This document shows, in pieces, positions 54,371 through 63,476 of a stretch of DNA of 64,000 bases. The position numbers were made by a program, and so were the translations under genes. Each line of letters starts with the position of its first letter. Within the stretch, counting starts at the first letter, position 1. This DNA comes from Rubritalea squalenifaciens DSM 18772 (GTDB lineage Bacteria; Verrucomicrobiota; Verrucomicrobiia; Verrucomicrobiales; Akkermansiaceae). Where the stretch lies: NCBI RefSeq assembly GCF_900141815.1, contig NZ_FQYR01000002.1:721091-785090 (forward strand), in the 5' to 3' direction. The notes under the pieces were generated by a model that saw only the letters and a program-made list of their open reading frames with translations, did not search any database and was not told the origin of the DNA.

Positions 54371-54405
54371 AAGAAAGCTCACTCCAGATAAGGAGTGAGC
54401 TTTTT
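54371..54405 (-). terminator. Intrinsic terminator of the metallophosphoesterase gene
   Basis: Perfect 11-bp stem AAGCTCACTCC/GGAGTGAGCTT (54375-54385 with 54392-54402) with a 6-base loop. On the minus strand it is followed by a T-rich TCTTCTT. Confidence 0.75.
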
Positions 54406-54436
54406 GTGAGGGTGATGCAATAATGCTGAAATCTAC

Positions 54437-56263
54437 CTATTTCTGCTGACGTGTGTAGCGCAGTGAATCGAAGAGCTTGCCTTGTTCATCGTAGGCCTGG
54501 AACTCGAAGACATCGCCATTGATGCGCACCATGGCGTAATGGTGCCCTTTTTTGACGGTGTTCTGGAACTTCGGGCGGCTAGGGCCAGCCTCTTCCAGTG
54601 GACCGCCGCCACCACCGGTGACGAAGTACTGGATGCCGCCTCTCTGGACGACTTTGCCTTCCTTGACCTGCCAGGTGCGCTCGTAGCTGTGGATGTGGCC
54701 GTTAAAGACAACGTCGACTCCGTATTGGTCGTAGAGTTTGCTCATGGCCCTGACGTTCATGTCGCCGCGGCTGGATTTATTGGTCTTCCAGAGATCTCCG
54801 TAGTCATTGGCATCCGAGCTGTAGACGGGATGATGGTGGACGATCATTTTCCACTTGGCCTGAGATTTTTTGAGCTCTTTTTCCAGCCATTCGTACTGCT
54901 CGGAGCCAGGGGTGCATTTCTTGTTGGAATCAATCATGAAGAACTGGGCGGGGCCGTAGTGGAAGGTGTAGTAGTACTCAGGATCCGGCAGATTCATGTA
55001 GTCGTAGTACCAGTGAGCATTACGCTCGTGGTTGCCGAGCACGGGGTACATGGGAACACGCTTGATCAAGACATCCATGGAGGGGAAAAAGTGCTCGGTC
55101 CAGTGTGTGTGGTCGGTACCTGTGCTGGTCAAGTCTCCCGGAATCACCAAGAAGTCCGGGCGCTGGGCCCAGGCGTATGTCGCCATTTTATGGGCTACTT
55201 TGGGATTTCCCTGGGTATCTGAGATGATGGCAAAGGCGATCGGAGAGTCAGCTTCCGGCGCGGTTTCGAAGGTGCTGACATTAGTCTTGAGGACATTGCC
55301 TGACTGGCTGATGGATTCTGTCCGGTAGAAGTACTGGGTATCTGGCTGTAGGCCGGTGATGGTCATGTGGTGGAATTTATCCAACTCAGTCACCGGGATG
55401 GTGTTTTTGCATTCCGCCGTTTCTCCCCAGAACAGAGTGCCGGTGGAGGGTAGGGTGGTCGCCCAGTTGACCCCGATGGAGTTCTGGGTGGCCATTTGCA
55501 GGAAGGGAGGAGCTTCGTGCTCGAAGGCTAGAGTTGGTTTGAGGCTTTCCTTTGTCATGCTCTTGCCGTGATCGAACTCGTGGGCAATGCCTTCATCCGT
55601 GGCGCAGAGGTCGTAGATGTAGACTTCTCTGATTGTGCCAGTGTGAGGGAAGTTCTCATTGCTATCCACGTAGCCGGCTAGGGCCAGACGGGCTTGGTCA
55701 GGGTAGCGGATGGCCCCGGTCTGATCCTTGCTGGATGCATCCAGTTTGCCGTTCACGTAAAGGCGTAGTTCGCTACCGTCATAGGTGGCTGCGACGTGGT
55801 AGAGTTTGCCTGTCTGGTATTTGGTTTTCCCCTGCAGGTAGGTCATGCGCTGATTGCCGGCGGATGCGAGACCGATGGAGAAATGTTCCTTGTCATAGCC
55901 AAGCACCCAGCCGGACTCACTGTTCCCGTTGTCTTGGAAATAACCAACGATACCGCCAGTAGGGATCGCTTTGTCCACGGAGATCCAGGAGGAGACGGTG
56001 AGCGCCAGCTCTGGCATCTGTAGCTTGGAGACTTTCTGGCTGGCGATCCAGGCTTCTTTACCAGGATTGCCAAGTGAGGGAATGCCGGCGACCTTCTGCT
56101 CAGGAAGCGGGGAATTGATTTTCAGATTGAAGCCTTTCTGGGCTACCAGTTCCCCGTCCTTGAGGAACTTCTTCTGGCAGTCCCAGTGCATCAAAGGCGA
56201 GGGGGCATTGTGAGCCCAAGCGGTGAGTACGCTGGTGAGATAGATGAAGCAGAGTCGTTTCAT
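54437..56263 (-). CDS. Secreted metallophosphoesterase with LamG-like and Fn3/PAP domains
   Basis: A 608-residue exported protein: signal peptide (cleavage near A-W-A-H), a LamG/concanavalin-like domain (about 60-235; Y-H-V-A-A-T-Y-D-G-S-E-L-R-L-Y-V-N-G), an Fn3/purple acid phosphatase N-domain (about 255-335) and a calcineurin-like phosphoesterase (about 340-600). The metal ligands are visible: I-S-D-T-Q, P-G-D-L-T-S, G-N-H-E-R, H-H-H-P and N-G-H-I-H-S-Y-E-R. It probably releases phosphate from extracellular phosphoesters or sugar phosphates. It stands alone with its own terminator. Confidence 0.88.
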   Translation of the reverse strand: MKRLCFIYLTSVLTAWAHNAPSPLMHWDCQKKFLKDGELVAQKGFNLKINSPLPEQKVAGIPSLGNPGKEAWIASQKVSKLQMPELALTVSSWISVDKAIPTGGIVGYFQDNGNSESGWVLGYDKEHFSIGLASAGNQRMTYLQGKTKYQTGKLYHVAATYDGSELRLYVNGKLDASSKDQTGAIRYPDQARLALAGYVDSNENFPHTGTIREVYIYDLCATDEGIAHEFDHGKSMTKESLKPTLAFEHEAPPFLQMATQNSIGVNWATTLPSTGTLFWGETAECKNTIPVTELDKFHHMTITGLQPDTQYFYRTESISQSGNVLKTNVSTFETAPEADSPIAFAIISDTQGNPKVAHKMATYAWAQRPDFLVIPGDLTSTGTDHTHWTEHFFPSMDVLIKRVPMYPVLGNHERNAHWYYDYMNLPDPEYYYTFHYGPAQFFMIDSNKKCTPGSEQYEWLEKELKKSQAKWKMIVHHHPVYSSDANDYGDLWKTNKSSRGDMNVRAMSKLYDQYGVDVVFNGHIHSYERTWQVKEGKVVQRGGIQYFVTGGGGGPLEEAGPSRPKFQNTVKKGHHYAMVRINGDVFEFQAYDEQGKLFDSLRYTRQQK

Positions 56264-56387
56264 AGTGAGGTCTACTACGTACTACTCTCTGCACTTCCTA
56301 TCTAAATGATCATAATGCTATGGGGTTATGGAATGTGCCAGATGCGCAATTTGTATGAATCCTGAGCGAAATTCCGTACAGTAAGGC

Positions 56388-57152
56388 ATGATGAAGTCTG
56401 ACTTAGTGGATCGGTACAAGATGGTCACGGTGTTGATGACTGCCATGTTCTTTCTGCAACCCATATCGGCGGAAGCTGAAGAGGGGAAAAGAATGGATCA
56501 AGGGGGGGAGTTGGCGGCCGTACTAGAGGGGGATTATAGCCTGAAGGAGATCCAAGGGTGGAATGTGTGGGTAGATCACGATCTGGTGAAAGATGCCCGC
56601 TGGGCTGATTGCCGACGTGTGCTGGATGGCCAGTTATTCGAGATCAAGAGGCGCTTGCCGAAAGAGGTGGTGAAGGAGATGCAGAAGGTGAAAATTTTCT
56701 TTGATCTCAAGCAGGAGGTGGCGAGCTGTGCATGCTACCATCCGAACAAACAATGGCTGATCAAGAATGGCTACCGACCCGAGAAGGAGAAGTCTGTGGA
56801 GCTGAATGACCCTGGGAAGTTTCTCAAGTGGACGATCAATCAACCGTGTATGCTTCTCCATGAGCTGGCCCATGCTTACCATGATCAGGTGTTAGGGTTC
56901 GATCATCCGAAAATCATCGCGCTCTATGAGAGTGCGTTGAAAAGTGGCAAATACCAGGAGGCCCGCAAGATTGGCGGAGGAAAGGTGAAAGCGCATTACG
57001 CTGCGAGTAATCACAAGGAGTACTTTGCAGAGGCGGTGGAAGCCTATTATGGCTACAATGATTTCTACCCATACGTGTACCAGGAATTGTTAGACTATGA
57101 TCCGGAAATCTGCGCCTATCTCAAAGAGGCTTGGGGTAAGAGGTCAAACTAG
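56388..57152 (+). CDS. Exported HExxH zinc metallopeptidase-like protein
   Basis: A 254-residue protein with a signal peptide (cleavage near A-E-A). The zinc site H158-E159-L-A-H162 is followed by N-H-K-E-Y-F-A-E215-A-V-E-A-Y, giving the third ligand. The order resembles Verrucomicrobia/Planctomycete putative metallopeptidases (anthrax lethal-factor-like fold). A second ATG is three bases on. It converges with the sulfatase gene, the two stop codons sharing a single CTAG, with no terminator visible. Confidence 0.72.
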   Translation: MMKSDLVDRYKMVTVLMTAMFFLQPISAEAEEGKRMDQGGELAAVLEGDYSLKEIQGWNVWVDHDLVKDARWADCRRVLDGQLFEIKRRLPKEVVKEMQKVKIFFDLKQEVASCACYHPNKQWLIKNGYRPEKEKSVELNDPGKFLKWTINQPCMLLHELAHAYHDQVLGFDHPKIIALYESALKSGKYQEARKIGGGKVKAHYAASNHKEYFAEAVEAYYGYNDFYPYVYQELLDYDPEICAYLKEAWGKRSN

Positions 57153-60100
57153 GGGGTGACGTGGCGCACGCGGTAAAAGCGCTTGGGCTTATCCTCTCTG
57201 ATGATGAAAGAGCTCATAACCGACTGTTGGTTACCGAAGAGATTTACGGGCTGTTCGCGCAGTGGGGAGAGGGTGGTCCAGCTATTTGAAGCAAGTGTGT
57301 CTGAGAATTCGTAGACGTAGCTGCCGCTCTGATTTCTATGGTAGTGAAGCATCAGTTGATCACCAGAAATCTGGGGGGTGATATGGGTGAGCTCAAAGGC
57401 GGGCAAGGGTAGGGAGATCGTGGCGGAATTGAAACTACTGCTTCCTCCGTTGACCGAGTAGGCGATGTAGTCGATCAAGGCTGGTGGAGTGGAGAGGACG
57501 AGCTGAAGCTGGGTGCCATTGAAGTCGGCAGTGACCGTGCTGGTCTCAGGGTTCCAAGTAAGCTTGATGCTCACCGTGCTTGGGTCTCCGGAAGGGTAGG
57601 CGGCAGAGGTGCTCTGGCCATTGTAGGTCAGCGTGAACAGGTTGCTGGTAGTAGAAACTTGAACCATGTTGGCGAAGTTGTCTCCAGATCCGAAGGCGAA
57701 TCCTCCGCCTCTACTGGTAGTGAGGTCAAAGGATGCAGGGCCGCTGATGTCTTCAGTTAACGGGGTGATGACTTGGCCTGTGCCACTGAGGCTAAAGCCA
57801 AGCGTGTCGAAACTGACCGTGACCCCGGAGTGTGTCTGGAATTCATCCGTAGGGCGGAAGAAGGTGCTGATAGGTGCTGGGGAGTGCTCTGCATCCATCA
57901 GCCGTTCTAGTTCATCTTTGATGCTGGGGTTGGTATTAACTACGTTGTTAGACTCGGTGATGTCAGTGGAAAGGTCATAGAGTTCATAGGATCTTGCCCC
58001 GGTACTTTTGTTTGTAACCCGATGAAGTTTCCAGTCGCCTTTGCGGAGAGTACGTGTCCAGTTAGAGCTGTTACTGAATTCCCAGTAGAAGGTTTCACGT
58101 GGGCTTTGCTCGGCGCTGTTGCCGAGCAGGGTGGGAAGAATCGAGCGGCCTGTGGTGTCTGGGGCATGAGTGGTGCCAGTGGCTTCCGCGAAGGTGGCCA
58201 TGAGGTCGTCATGATGGCCGACGAGTTCACTGACTTGGCCGGCAGGGATTTTTCCTGGCCACCAGGCGATGAAAGGTTCACGAACGCCCCCCTCATAAAG
58301 ATTGCCTTTGGCACCACGCAGTCCCCCCATGGAGTCGAAGTAGGTGCGGTCTACTTCGCCTAGGAAGGTGGCTCCGTTGTCAGAAGTGAAGATGATCAGC
58401 GTATTGTCATCGAGGTTGAGTGATTCCAGTAGGTCGACAATGCGGCCAATGTCACGGTCCATGGCGGAGATCATGGCTGCGTATTCATGGCGCTTGTCGT
58501 CCGTGTAGGTGTAATGGCCGCTGCCGTTGTGATAGATCGGGGCGCCAAAGGGGCGGAGGCCTGTATTGGTGTCGACAGGATAGAATTCATCGACACAGGT
58601 GCGGCCACCTTTCCCATTGCGGTCATTGGTGAAGACGATGCCGTCAGCATCCGTGAGATCATCAATATGGGCAGGAGCCTGAACGGAGACGTGCGGAATA
58701 GGGTAGGCGAGGTACATGAAGAAGGGTTCGCTCTGGTGGGCTGTGATCCAGTCCATGGCTTCCTTGGTCTGTAAGTCGTGCGAGTGCACGTTACCATCGT
58801 TGTTCTTGTTAGCGAGACTCAGGGACAGGTTATCAAAGCCTGTGCTGTTGTTGGCTCCGGTGACATCGACAGTGGTTCCTAGCTGGCTAGCCAAGGTTTG
58901 ACTGAGGATGACCTTTTCATCATTTCTCCACTGGTAAGAAGGGTAGTAATGATGGGCCTGAACTTGGCCGAGATAACCAAAGAAGTGGTCGAAGCCTTGC
59001 TGCTTCGGTTCACCTGTCGTGCCGGGGCCACCGAGTCCCCATTTGCCAATGCAGGAAGTGGCGTAGCCTGCTTGTTTCAGCATAGTGGCGATGGTGGTGC
59101 TGCCGGCTGGGAGAGGAGTCTGGTAGCCGTTTCCTACTTCCCCGTTGTTTCTGATCGGAGCTTGGCCGGAGTGTTTTCCCGTCAGCAGCATGGCGCGTGT
59201 GGGAGCGCAAACGGCACTGCCGCAGTAGAACTGGGTAAAGCGCATTCCCTGCGCGGCCATCTGGTCCAAGCGTGGCGTGAGAATCTTTTGCTGCCCATAG
59301 CTGCCGAGCTCACCATAGCCAAGATCGTCTGCCAGGATGAGAATGATATTCGGCATTTGAGGGTAGTTGCTGGAATCCAGAGGGTTGAATCCCCGAGCAT
59401 ACTCTACTCCGTCGGGAATGCGGTCACCGTCGGTATCTTTGTTTAAAGGGTCAGTTCCTGTATTGGATGCAGAGAGGAAAAATCCGGTATCCGTCTCTAC
59501 GTTGTCATCGAAGAGGTCGCCATCGGTGTCCTTCTTGTTGGGGTCCAAACCTGCAAGATGCTCGTCTCCGTCTTCCAGAGTGTCACCATCAGTATCTGTT
59601 AAGTCTGGTCGAGTTCCGAGATTGTATTCTTCTGAGTCTGTTAGGTTATCGTTATCGAAGTCTCCCGTGCCATCGCGACTCAAATCTCCGAAGTATTGAA
59701 TCTCCCAGGAATCGGGGAGGTTGTCGTTATCGGTGTCCGTATTCAGCAAGCGAACCGTGGTGACTCCGGAGAGGTCTATGATTTCTACGTCGACCCCCTC
59801 CGTGACTGACTGACCGTCCAAGGTGATCTTTGAAAGGTGCTCTGAGCGTACATTGCTAATGGATTCACCCGTAAAGCGCAGGGTGGCATCTGTGGGGGTA
59901 AGGAAGTTGATGGTGGAGCTATTCACCGGATTACCCGGGCCATCGAGAGTGAGTGTGGAGTAGCCGGTAATCTGCAAGTTGATGCGGGCGAGGAACATCG
60001 CGTGCATGGTACTTCCATCCAGAGTGACTGGAGAGCTTGCTGTGGTGGTGCTGCCGATGCCAGTTCCATTGCTCATGGTGAGGCTGGCACCATTGAGTAG

Positions 60101-60379
60101 ATCTAGGCTGGAGCCATCCAGGATGGGAGCGGAGCTGACACCTGTGATGCTGCTAGCTGAGATGATGAGATTCTCCGTGATTGAGCTTCCTGCATCGATC
60201 GAGCCATTGGCGGGAGCTTGGGTGCCTGCGGTGTTTGGATCGCTGTCCCAGTTCGCCTCGGTATAAAAATCCCCATTTCCTCCGGCATTGGTCCAGGTGG
60301 AGGCTGCGAATGACTCCGTGGTCGCGAATACGATCAAGCTGAGCATGCTCGTGGAGAATGCGAGTGAGGAAGGTTTCAT
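57149..60379 (-). CDS. Multidomain secreted sulfatase with thrombospondin type 3 repeats
   Basis: A 1076-residue exported protein: signal peptide (cleavage near S-F-A-A), an N-terminal beta-helix-like region (about 28-205), thrombospondin type 3 repeats rich in D-T-D-G-D (about 210-335), an arylsulfatase domain (about 340-800) and a C-terminal beta part (about 830-1076). The sulfatase motif is C391-A-P-T-R, where the Cys would be converted to formylglycine, and A-D-D-L-G supplies metal ligands. The last 80 residues (W-T-T-L then R-F-Y-R-V-R) resemble the sialidase end. It should desulfate extracellular glycans; calcium repeats suggest a cell-surface or matrix location. Confidence 0.87.
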   Translation of the reverse strand: MKPSSLAFSTSMLSLIVFATTESFAASTWTNAGGNGDFYTEANWDSDPNTAGTQAPANGSIDAGSSITENLIISASSITGVSSAPILDGSSLDLLNGASLTMSNGTGIGSTTTASSPVTLDGSTMHAMFLARINLQITGYSTLTLDGPGNPVNSSTINFLTPTDATLRFTGESISNVRSEHLSKITLDGQSVTEGVDVEIIDLSGVTTVRLLNTDTDNDNLPDSWEIQYFGDLSRDGTGDFDNDNLTDSEEYNLGTRPDLTDTDGDTLEDGDEHLAGLDPNKKDTDGDLFDDNVETDTGFFLSASNTGTDPLNKDTDGDRIPDGVEYARGFNPLDSSNYPQMPNIILILADDLGYGELGSYGQQKILTPRLDQMAAQGMRFTQFYCGSAVCAPTRAMLLTGKHSGQAPIRNNGEVGNGYQTPLPAGSTTIATMLKQAGYATSCIGKWGLGGPGTTGEPKQQGFDHFFGYLGQVQAHHYYPSYQWRNDEKVILSQTLASQLGTTVDVTGANNSTGFDNLSLSLANKNNDGNVHSHDLQTKEAMDWITAHQSEPFFMYLAYPIPHVSVQAPAHIDDLTDADGIVFTNDRNGKGGRTCVDEFYPVDTNTGLRPFGAPIYHNGSGHYTYTDDKRHEYAAMISAMDRDIGRIVDLLESLNLDDNTLIIFTSDNGATFLGEVDRTYFDSMGGLRGAKGNLYEGGVREPFIAWWPGKIPAGQVSELVGHHDDLMATFAEATGTTHAPDTTGRSILPTLLGNSAEQSPRETFYWEFSNSSNWTRTLRKGDWKLHRVTNKSTGARSYELYDLSTDITESNNVVNTNPSIKDELERLMDAEHSPAPISTFFRPTDEFQTHSGVTVSFDTLGFSLSGTGQVITPLTEDISGPASFDLTTSRGGGFAFGSGDNFANMVQVSTTSNLFTLTYNGQSTSAAYPSGDPSTVSIKLTWNPETSTVTADFNGTQLQLVLSTPPALIDYIAYSVNGGSSSFNSATISLPLPAFELTHITPQISGDQLMLHYHRNQSGSYVYEFSDTLASNSWTTLSPLREQPVNLFGNQQSVMSSFIIREDKPKRFYRVRHVTP

Positions 60380-60495
60380 GTTGAGTGTGGTATGGGCTGT
60401 GTGAAGAGGAGTTTGTGAGTGTGTCTTTTATTCTATAGGAGTGTAATTCGCCTAGGTAAAATGAATTAACTCATGGAATCCCGCAGTTTTTTGCG

Positions 60496-60525
60496 AAAAA
60501 AAGACGGCAGAACGAGCTGCCGTCT
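60496..60525 (-). terminator. Intrinsic terminator of the sialidase gene
   Basis: Perfect 9-bp stem AGACGGCAG/CTGCCGTCT (60502-60510 with 60517-60525), followed on the minus strand by a run of T. It lies in a 253-base gap (60380-60632) between the sialidase and sulfatase genes that otherwise shows no gene. Confidence 0.8.
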
Positions 60526-60632
60526 AAGAGTAAGGATCCTCTGTTCGACTAGAGTCTTGCAAACGGTGGCTCTAGTAGTCTGAGGATGAGAAGTGCTGAA
60601 ATGTGAACAGAGCTTTTCAGTATTTCTGTGAA

Positions 60633-63329
60633 TTAGTTGGCCCGGATTCGGTAGAATCCTTGCGGGGTGTTGCCTTGTGGAATCTCCAGGCTGCTGAGTA
60701 CTGAGTTGGATCTGATGTTTTCCATGCCGGGTACGGGGAGCCAGGATCCCTGCTGCAGGCTAGATGAATACTCGAGGGTGTAGATCTTGTTTGGTACAGA
60801 CTTCCATTGGAGCTGAAGGCCTGAATCGGTCTTGTTGAGCTGCTTCATCGCGAGCTGTGAGCTGGCATCCTGGGCATTGGTGGAGGCGAGGTATTCCGCG
60901 TGGTTGTTCTGGCCATCCTGGTCAGCGTCTTCAGTGGCATCTGCGGCGTTGTTTTTATCCAGGACGTTTGTGTCTTCGTAGAAATCAGGTATCCCGTCTT
61001 CGTCTGAATCCGTGTCGCCGACCAGCCATGAGAGTGGGAAGCGCATGAAGGTGAGTGTGGCGATGGAAGATGAATCCCCAGTTTCATAGAGGATGCCGAT
61101 GTCCCCATTAGGGAGTGTGGTCATGCAGGAATAAGCTGCCGGGCGGTCATCGATCTTGCGTGAGTAGTCCCAGCTCTGGCCTTCGTTGATTGAGGCGCGG
61201 ATGGTCATCTTGCTGCGTGCCGAGGGATTGTCCGGGTTGGAGAACAAAATAACGGAGTAGGGGTGGCCATCCAGGGTAGAGCTGTGGCGCTGTACGCTTG
61301 CCATGACTGTGGGGCAGTTCTGGTCGAACCAGGGAGTTCCCCATGAGCCGTCGGCAATAGTCTCGGTCTCATGATCCCAGGAATAGGTGCACCAGAGGCG
61401 CTCTTTGCGTCCGTCGTGGTTACGCATGGAGATGAGGAGGTCGCCACTGTCCAGTTCGACGATCTGAGCTTCGGTCGTCCAGGGAGAGCCGGAAGGGATG
61501 GTGGGAGCCGCTGTGTGCCAGGTAGTCCCCTGGTCCGTGGAGTAGATGAAGTTGGAGCGCGGTACGCCGCTTGAGTCACGATACTGTGAGGGGAAAACCA
61601 GTACTCCATCGCGTGTGCAGATGCCTTTACCTGGACCTTGGAAGTAGAGATTCCAGGATGAGTCCTTGATGGAGGCCGTGATCGACTGTGGAGTGGACCA
61701 GGTGAGGCCGTCGTCATCAGAATAGTTGAGCATGTACTGTCCGGTGTCTTCGGCGGAGAGGCCAGGGCCTGAGCCTGCCCAGCCGTTGTTGCCGAATGAC
61801 CAGAGCGCGGCACACCAGATGCGGCCGGTCACTCTGTCTACCAGTAAAGCTGGGTCGCCGACACCATTGCCTGAGCTGCCGGGTTCGTTGGCATCGAAGT
61901 CCATGATGATTTGCATGGGGCCCCAGGTGATTCCTCCATCGGTGGAGCGCATGATGGCGGTGTCCACATTGGCGGGAAGGTCGCCAGAGTGATTCCAGCG
62001 CACGTCGAAGCCTGCAATCAGGGTGCCGGCATTGGTGGTGACCAAGGCGGGGATGCGGTAGCTGCTGGAGCCATCATCCCCACCTTTGCGGAGAACATGG
62101 GCATAGACTCCTGAGCCTACAGTGAGGGCTCCATCGGGATCTGTGTTTACTGGGCTGTAGCTGCCCGCTTGAGGGCCTGTGATGGTGTAGCCGAGGATGC
62201 GGCCGTCGATGAGATTACCCGTGCTGAGTGGAGTCTGGGTTTGTACGGCTACCCAGATGGCATTGGTGCCTTCACTCAGGGTGTGGCTCAGATCCACAGA
62301 CAGGGTGGAATCCAAACCGCTGGTGATCACCGCATCCGCAGTTCCGCTGAAGTCTGGGTTTGATCCTGTGAAAATTTTGACTGCGGAGATGTTTTGCAGA
62401 TCGGTTGTTCCAGCCAGGTCAAACTGGATGGATGTGAGGTTAAAGGGGGAGAGGGTGCCCGTAGTATTGAGCTCCAAAGCAACGAGTGGATAGGTGGCTG
62501 CCTGGGTGGTGAGGACCATCTGGCTGTTCTGGATGGTATCCGCACTGGCGAGTGACATTGGCACGTCCGAGGGTTGTCCCCACTTGGTGGACAGGTAGGA
62601 GTGAGCGTCGGACGCTTGAGTGCTTGTCAACGCGCTATCGTAGACGATGACTTCAGCGATGTCTGTGTTGAGGTTTCGTTGACCCGCTACATTGCCAGCA
62701 AGAATGAGTCCGGCCAGGCCTGTGTTTGTTTCCGTGTCGTACTGATGCTCTAGTGTTCCATTGATGTAGTGGTAGACAGTGTGGTCATTGCTTGTGTTTC
62801 CCGAGTTCCACCATTGGTTGAAGACAAAGGTGTGAGTCTGCCATTGGCCAGTCGTCACGGAGCCTGTGACGGTGTCTGCGCTGTCACCGTTCCCGCTGGG
62901 CTGGATGCCAGCCTGCCACTGGTTGCTGCGGATCTGGGCGCGGCTCAGGCCGGCATTACTGGAACCGTCAAAAAGGAAACCGTCATTGGTGTCATTGATG
63001 CGGGCATAGACGACAATGGTGCGGTCGCCAGTGTAGCTGAGGGAGCTGCTGGCAATCCATAGAGAGTCGTTGCCATCAAATCTGAGCACGGGAGCTTCTG
63101 AGCTGGCCGTGGATTGGGTGAGGAAGGTCGGTGTGCCGATGACGCGATCCAGGTGCTTGCTGCCGATCTGGTCTTCCCAGCTGGTGACATTCGTGCCGTC
63201 GGTAACCAGGCCTTGGTCGGACTTGTACCAGGCTACCGGGGTTCCGGGAGGGCTGCTTTGGGCCGTAGCGAACTCGGCTGACAGCAGGATGAGTCCAGTG
63301 AATGTAGTGATGTTGTGTATGAGAGACAT
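60633..63329 (-). CDS. Secreted sialidase (GH33-type) with LamG-like and TSP3 modules
   Basis: An 898-residue exported enzyme: signal peptide (M-S-L-I-H start, cleavage near A-T-A-Q), a LamG-like domain (about 25-235), a beta linker, and a sialidase propeller (about 415-780). Hallmarks are Y424-R-I-P with the Arg of the triad, the F-D-V-R segment, and Asp boxes S-T-D-G-G-I-T-W, S-D-D-D-G-L-T-W, S-T-D-Q-G-T-T-W. A short thrombospondin type 3 region follows (D-S-D-E-D-G-I-P-D), then the C-terminal module ending G-F-Y-R-I-R. It should remove terminal sialic acids. The ATG at 63329 gives the signal peptide; an upstream in-frame start does not. Confidence 0.87.
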   Translation of the reverse strand: MSLIHNITTFTGLILLSAEFATAQSSPPGTPVAWYKSDQGLVTDGTNVTSWEDQIGSKHLDRVIGTPTFLTQSTASSEAPVLRFDGNDSLWIASSSLSYTGDRTIVVYARINDTNDGFLFDGSSNAGLSRAQIRSNQWQAGIQPSGNGDSADTVTGSVTTGQWQTHTFVFNQWWNSGNTSNDHTVYHYINGTLEHQYDTETNTGLAGLILAGNVAGQRNLNTDIAEVIVYDSALTSTQASDAHSYLSTKWGQPSDVPMSLASADTIQNSQMVLTTQAATYPLVALELNTTGTLSPFNLTSIQFDLAGTTDLQNISAVKIFTGSNPDFSGTADAVITSGLDSTLSVDLSHTLSEGTNAIWVAVQTQTPLSTGNLIDGRILGYTITGPQAGSYSPVNTDPDGALTVGSGVYAHVLRKGGDDGSSSYRIPALVTTNAGTLIAGFDVRWNHSGDLPANVDTAIMRSTDGGITWGPMQIIMDFDANEPGSSGNGVGDPALLVDRVTGRIWCAALWSFGNNGWAGSGPGLSAEDTGQYMLNYSDDDGLTWSTPQSITASIKDSSWNLYFQGPGKGICTRDGVLVFPSQYRDSSGVPRSNFIYSTDQGTTWHTAAPTIPSGSPWTTEAQIVELDSGDLLISMRNHDGRKERLWCTYSWDHETETIADGSWGTPWFDQNCPTVMASVQRHSSTLDGHPYSVILFSNPDNPSARSKMTIRASINEGQSWDYSRKIDDRPAAYSCMTTLPNGDIGILYETGDSSSIATLTFMRFPLSWLVGDTDSDEDGIPDFYEDTNVLDKNNAADATEDADQDGQNNHAEYLASTNAQDASSQLAMKQLNKTDSGLQLQWKSVPNKIYTLEYSSSLQQGSWLPVPGMENIRSNSVLSSLEIPQGNTPQGFYRIRAN

Positions 63330-63419
63330 GCGTGTGTAAAGTGATCCTATTTTACACATAAACGCAGGAATGCCCAAAATGCATGGTGGTATCTACTGGT
63401 CTGGTTTTACTGCCAGACC

Positions 63420-63452
63420 ATAAAAAAGGCGGCAGAATGATCTGCCGCCTTT
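63420..63452 (-). terminator. Intrinsic terminator of carB
   Basis: Perfect 11-bp stem AAGGCGGCAGA/TCTGCCGCCTT (63426-63436 with 63441-63451), ATGA loop, with a T run on the minus strand. Confidence 0.9.
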
Positions 63453-63476
63453 GAGGGAAAGTGTTGGTTCTGATGC

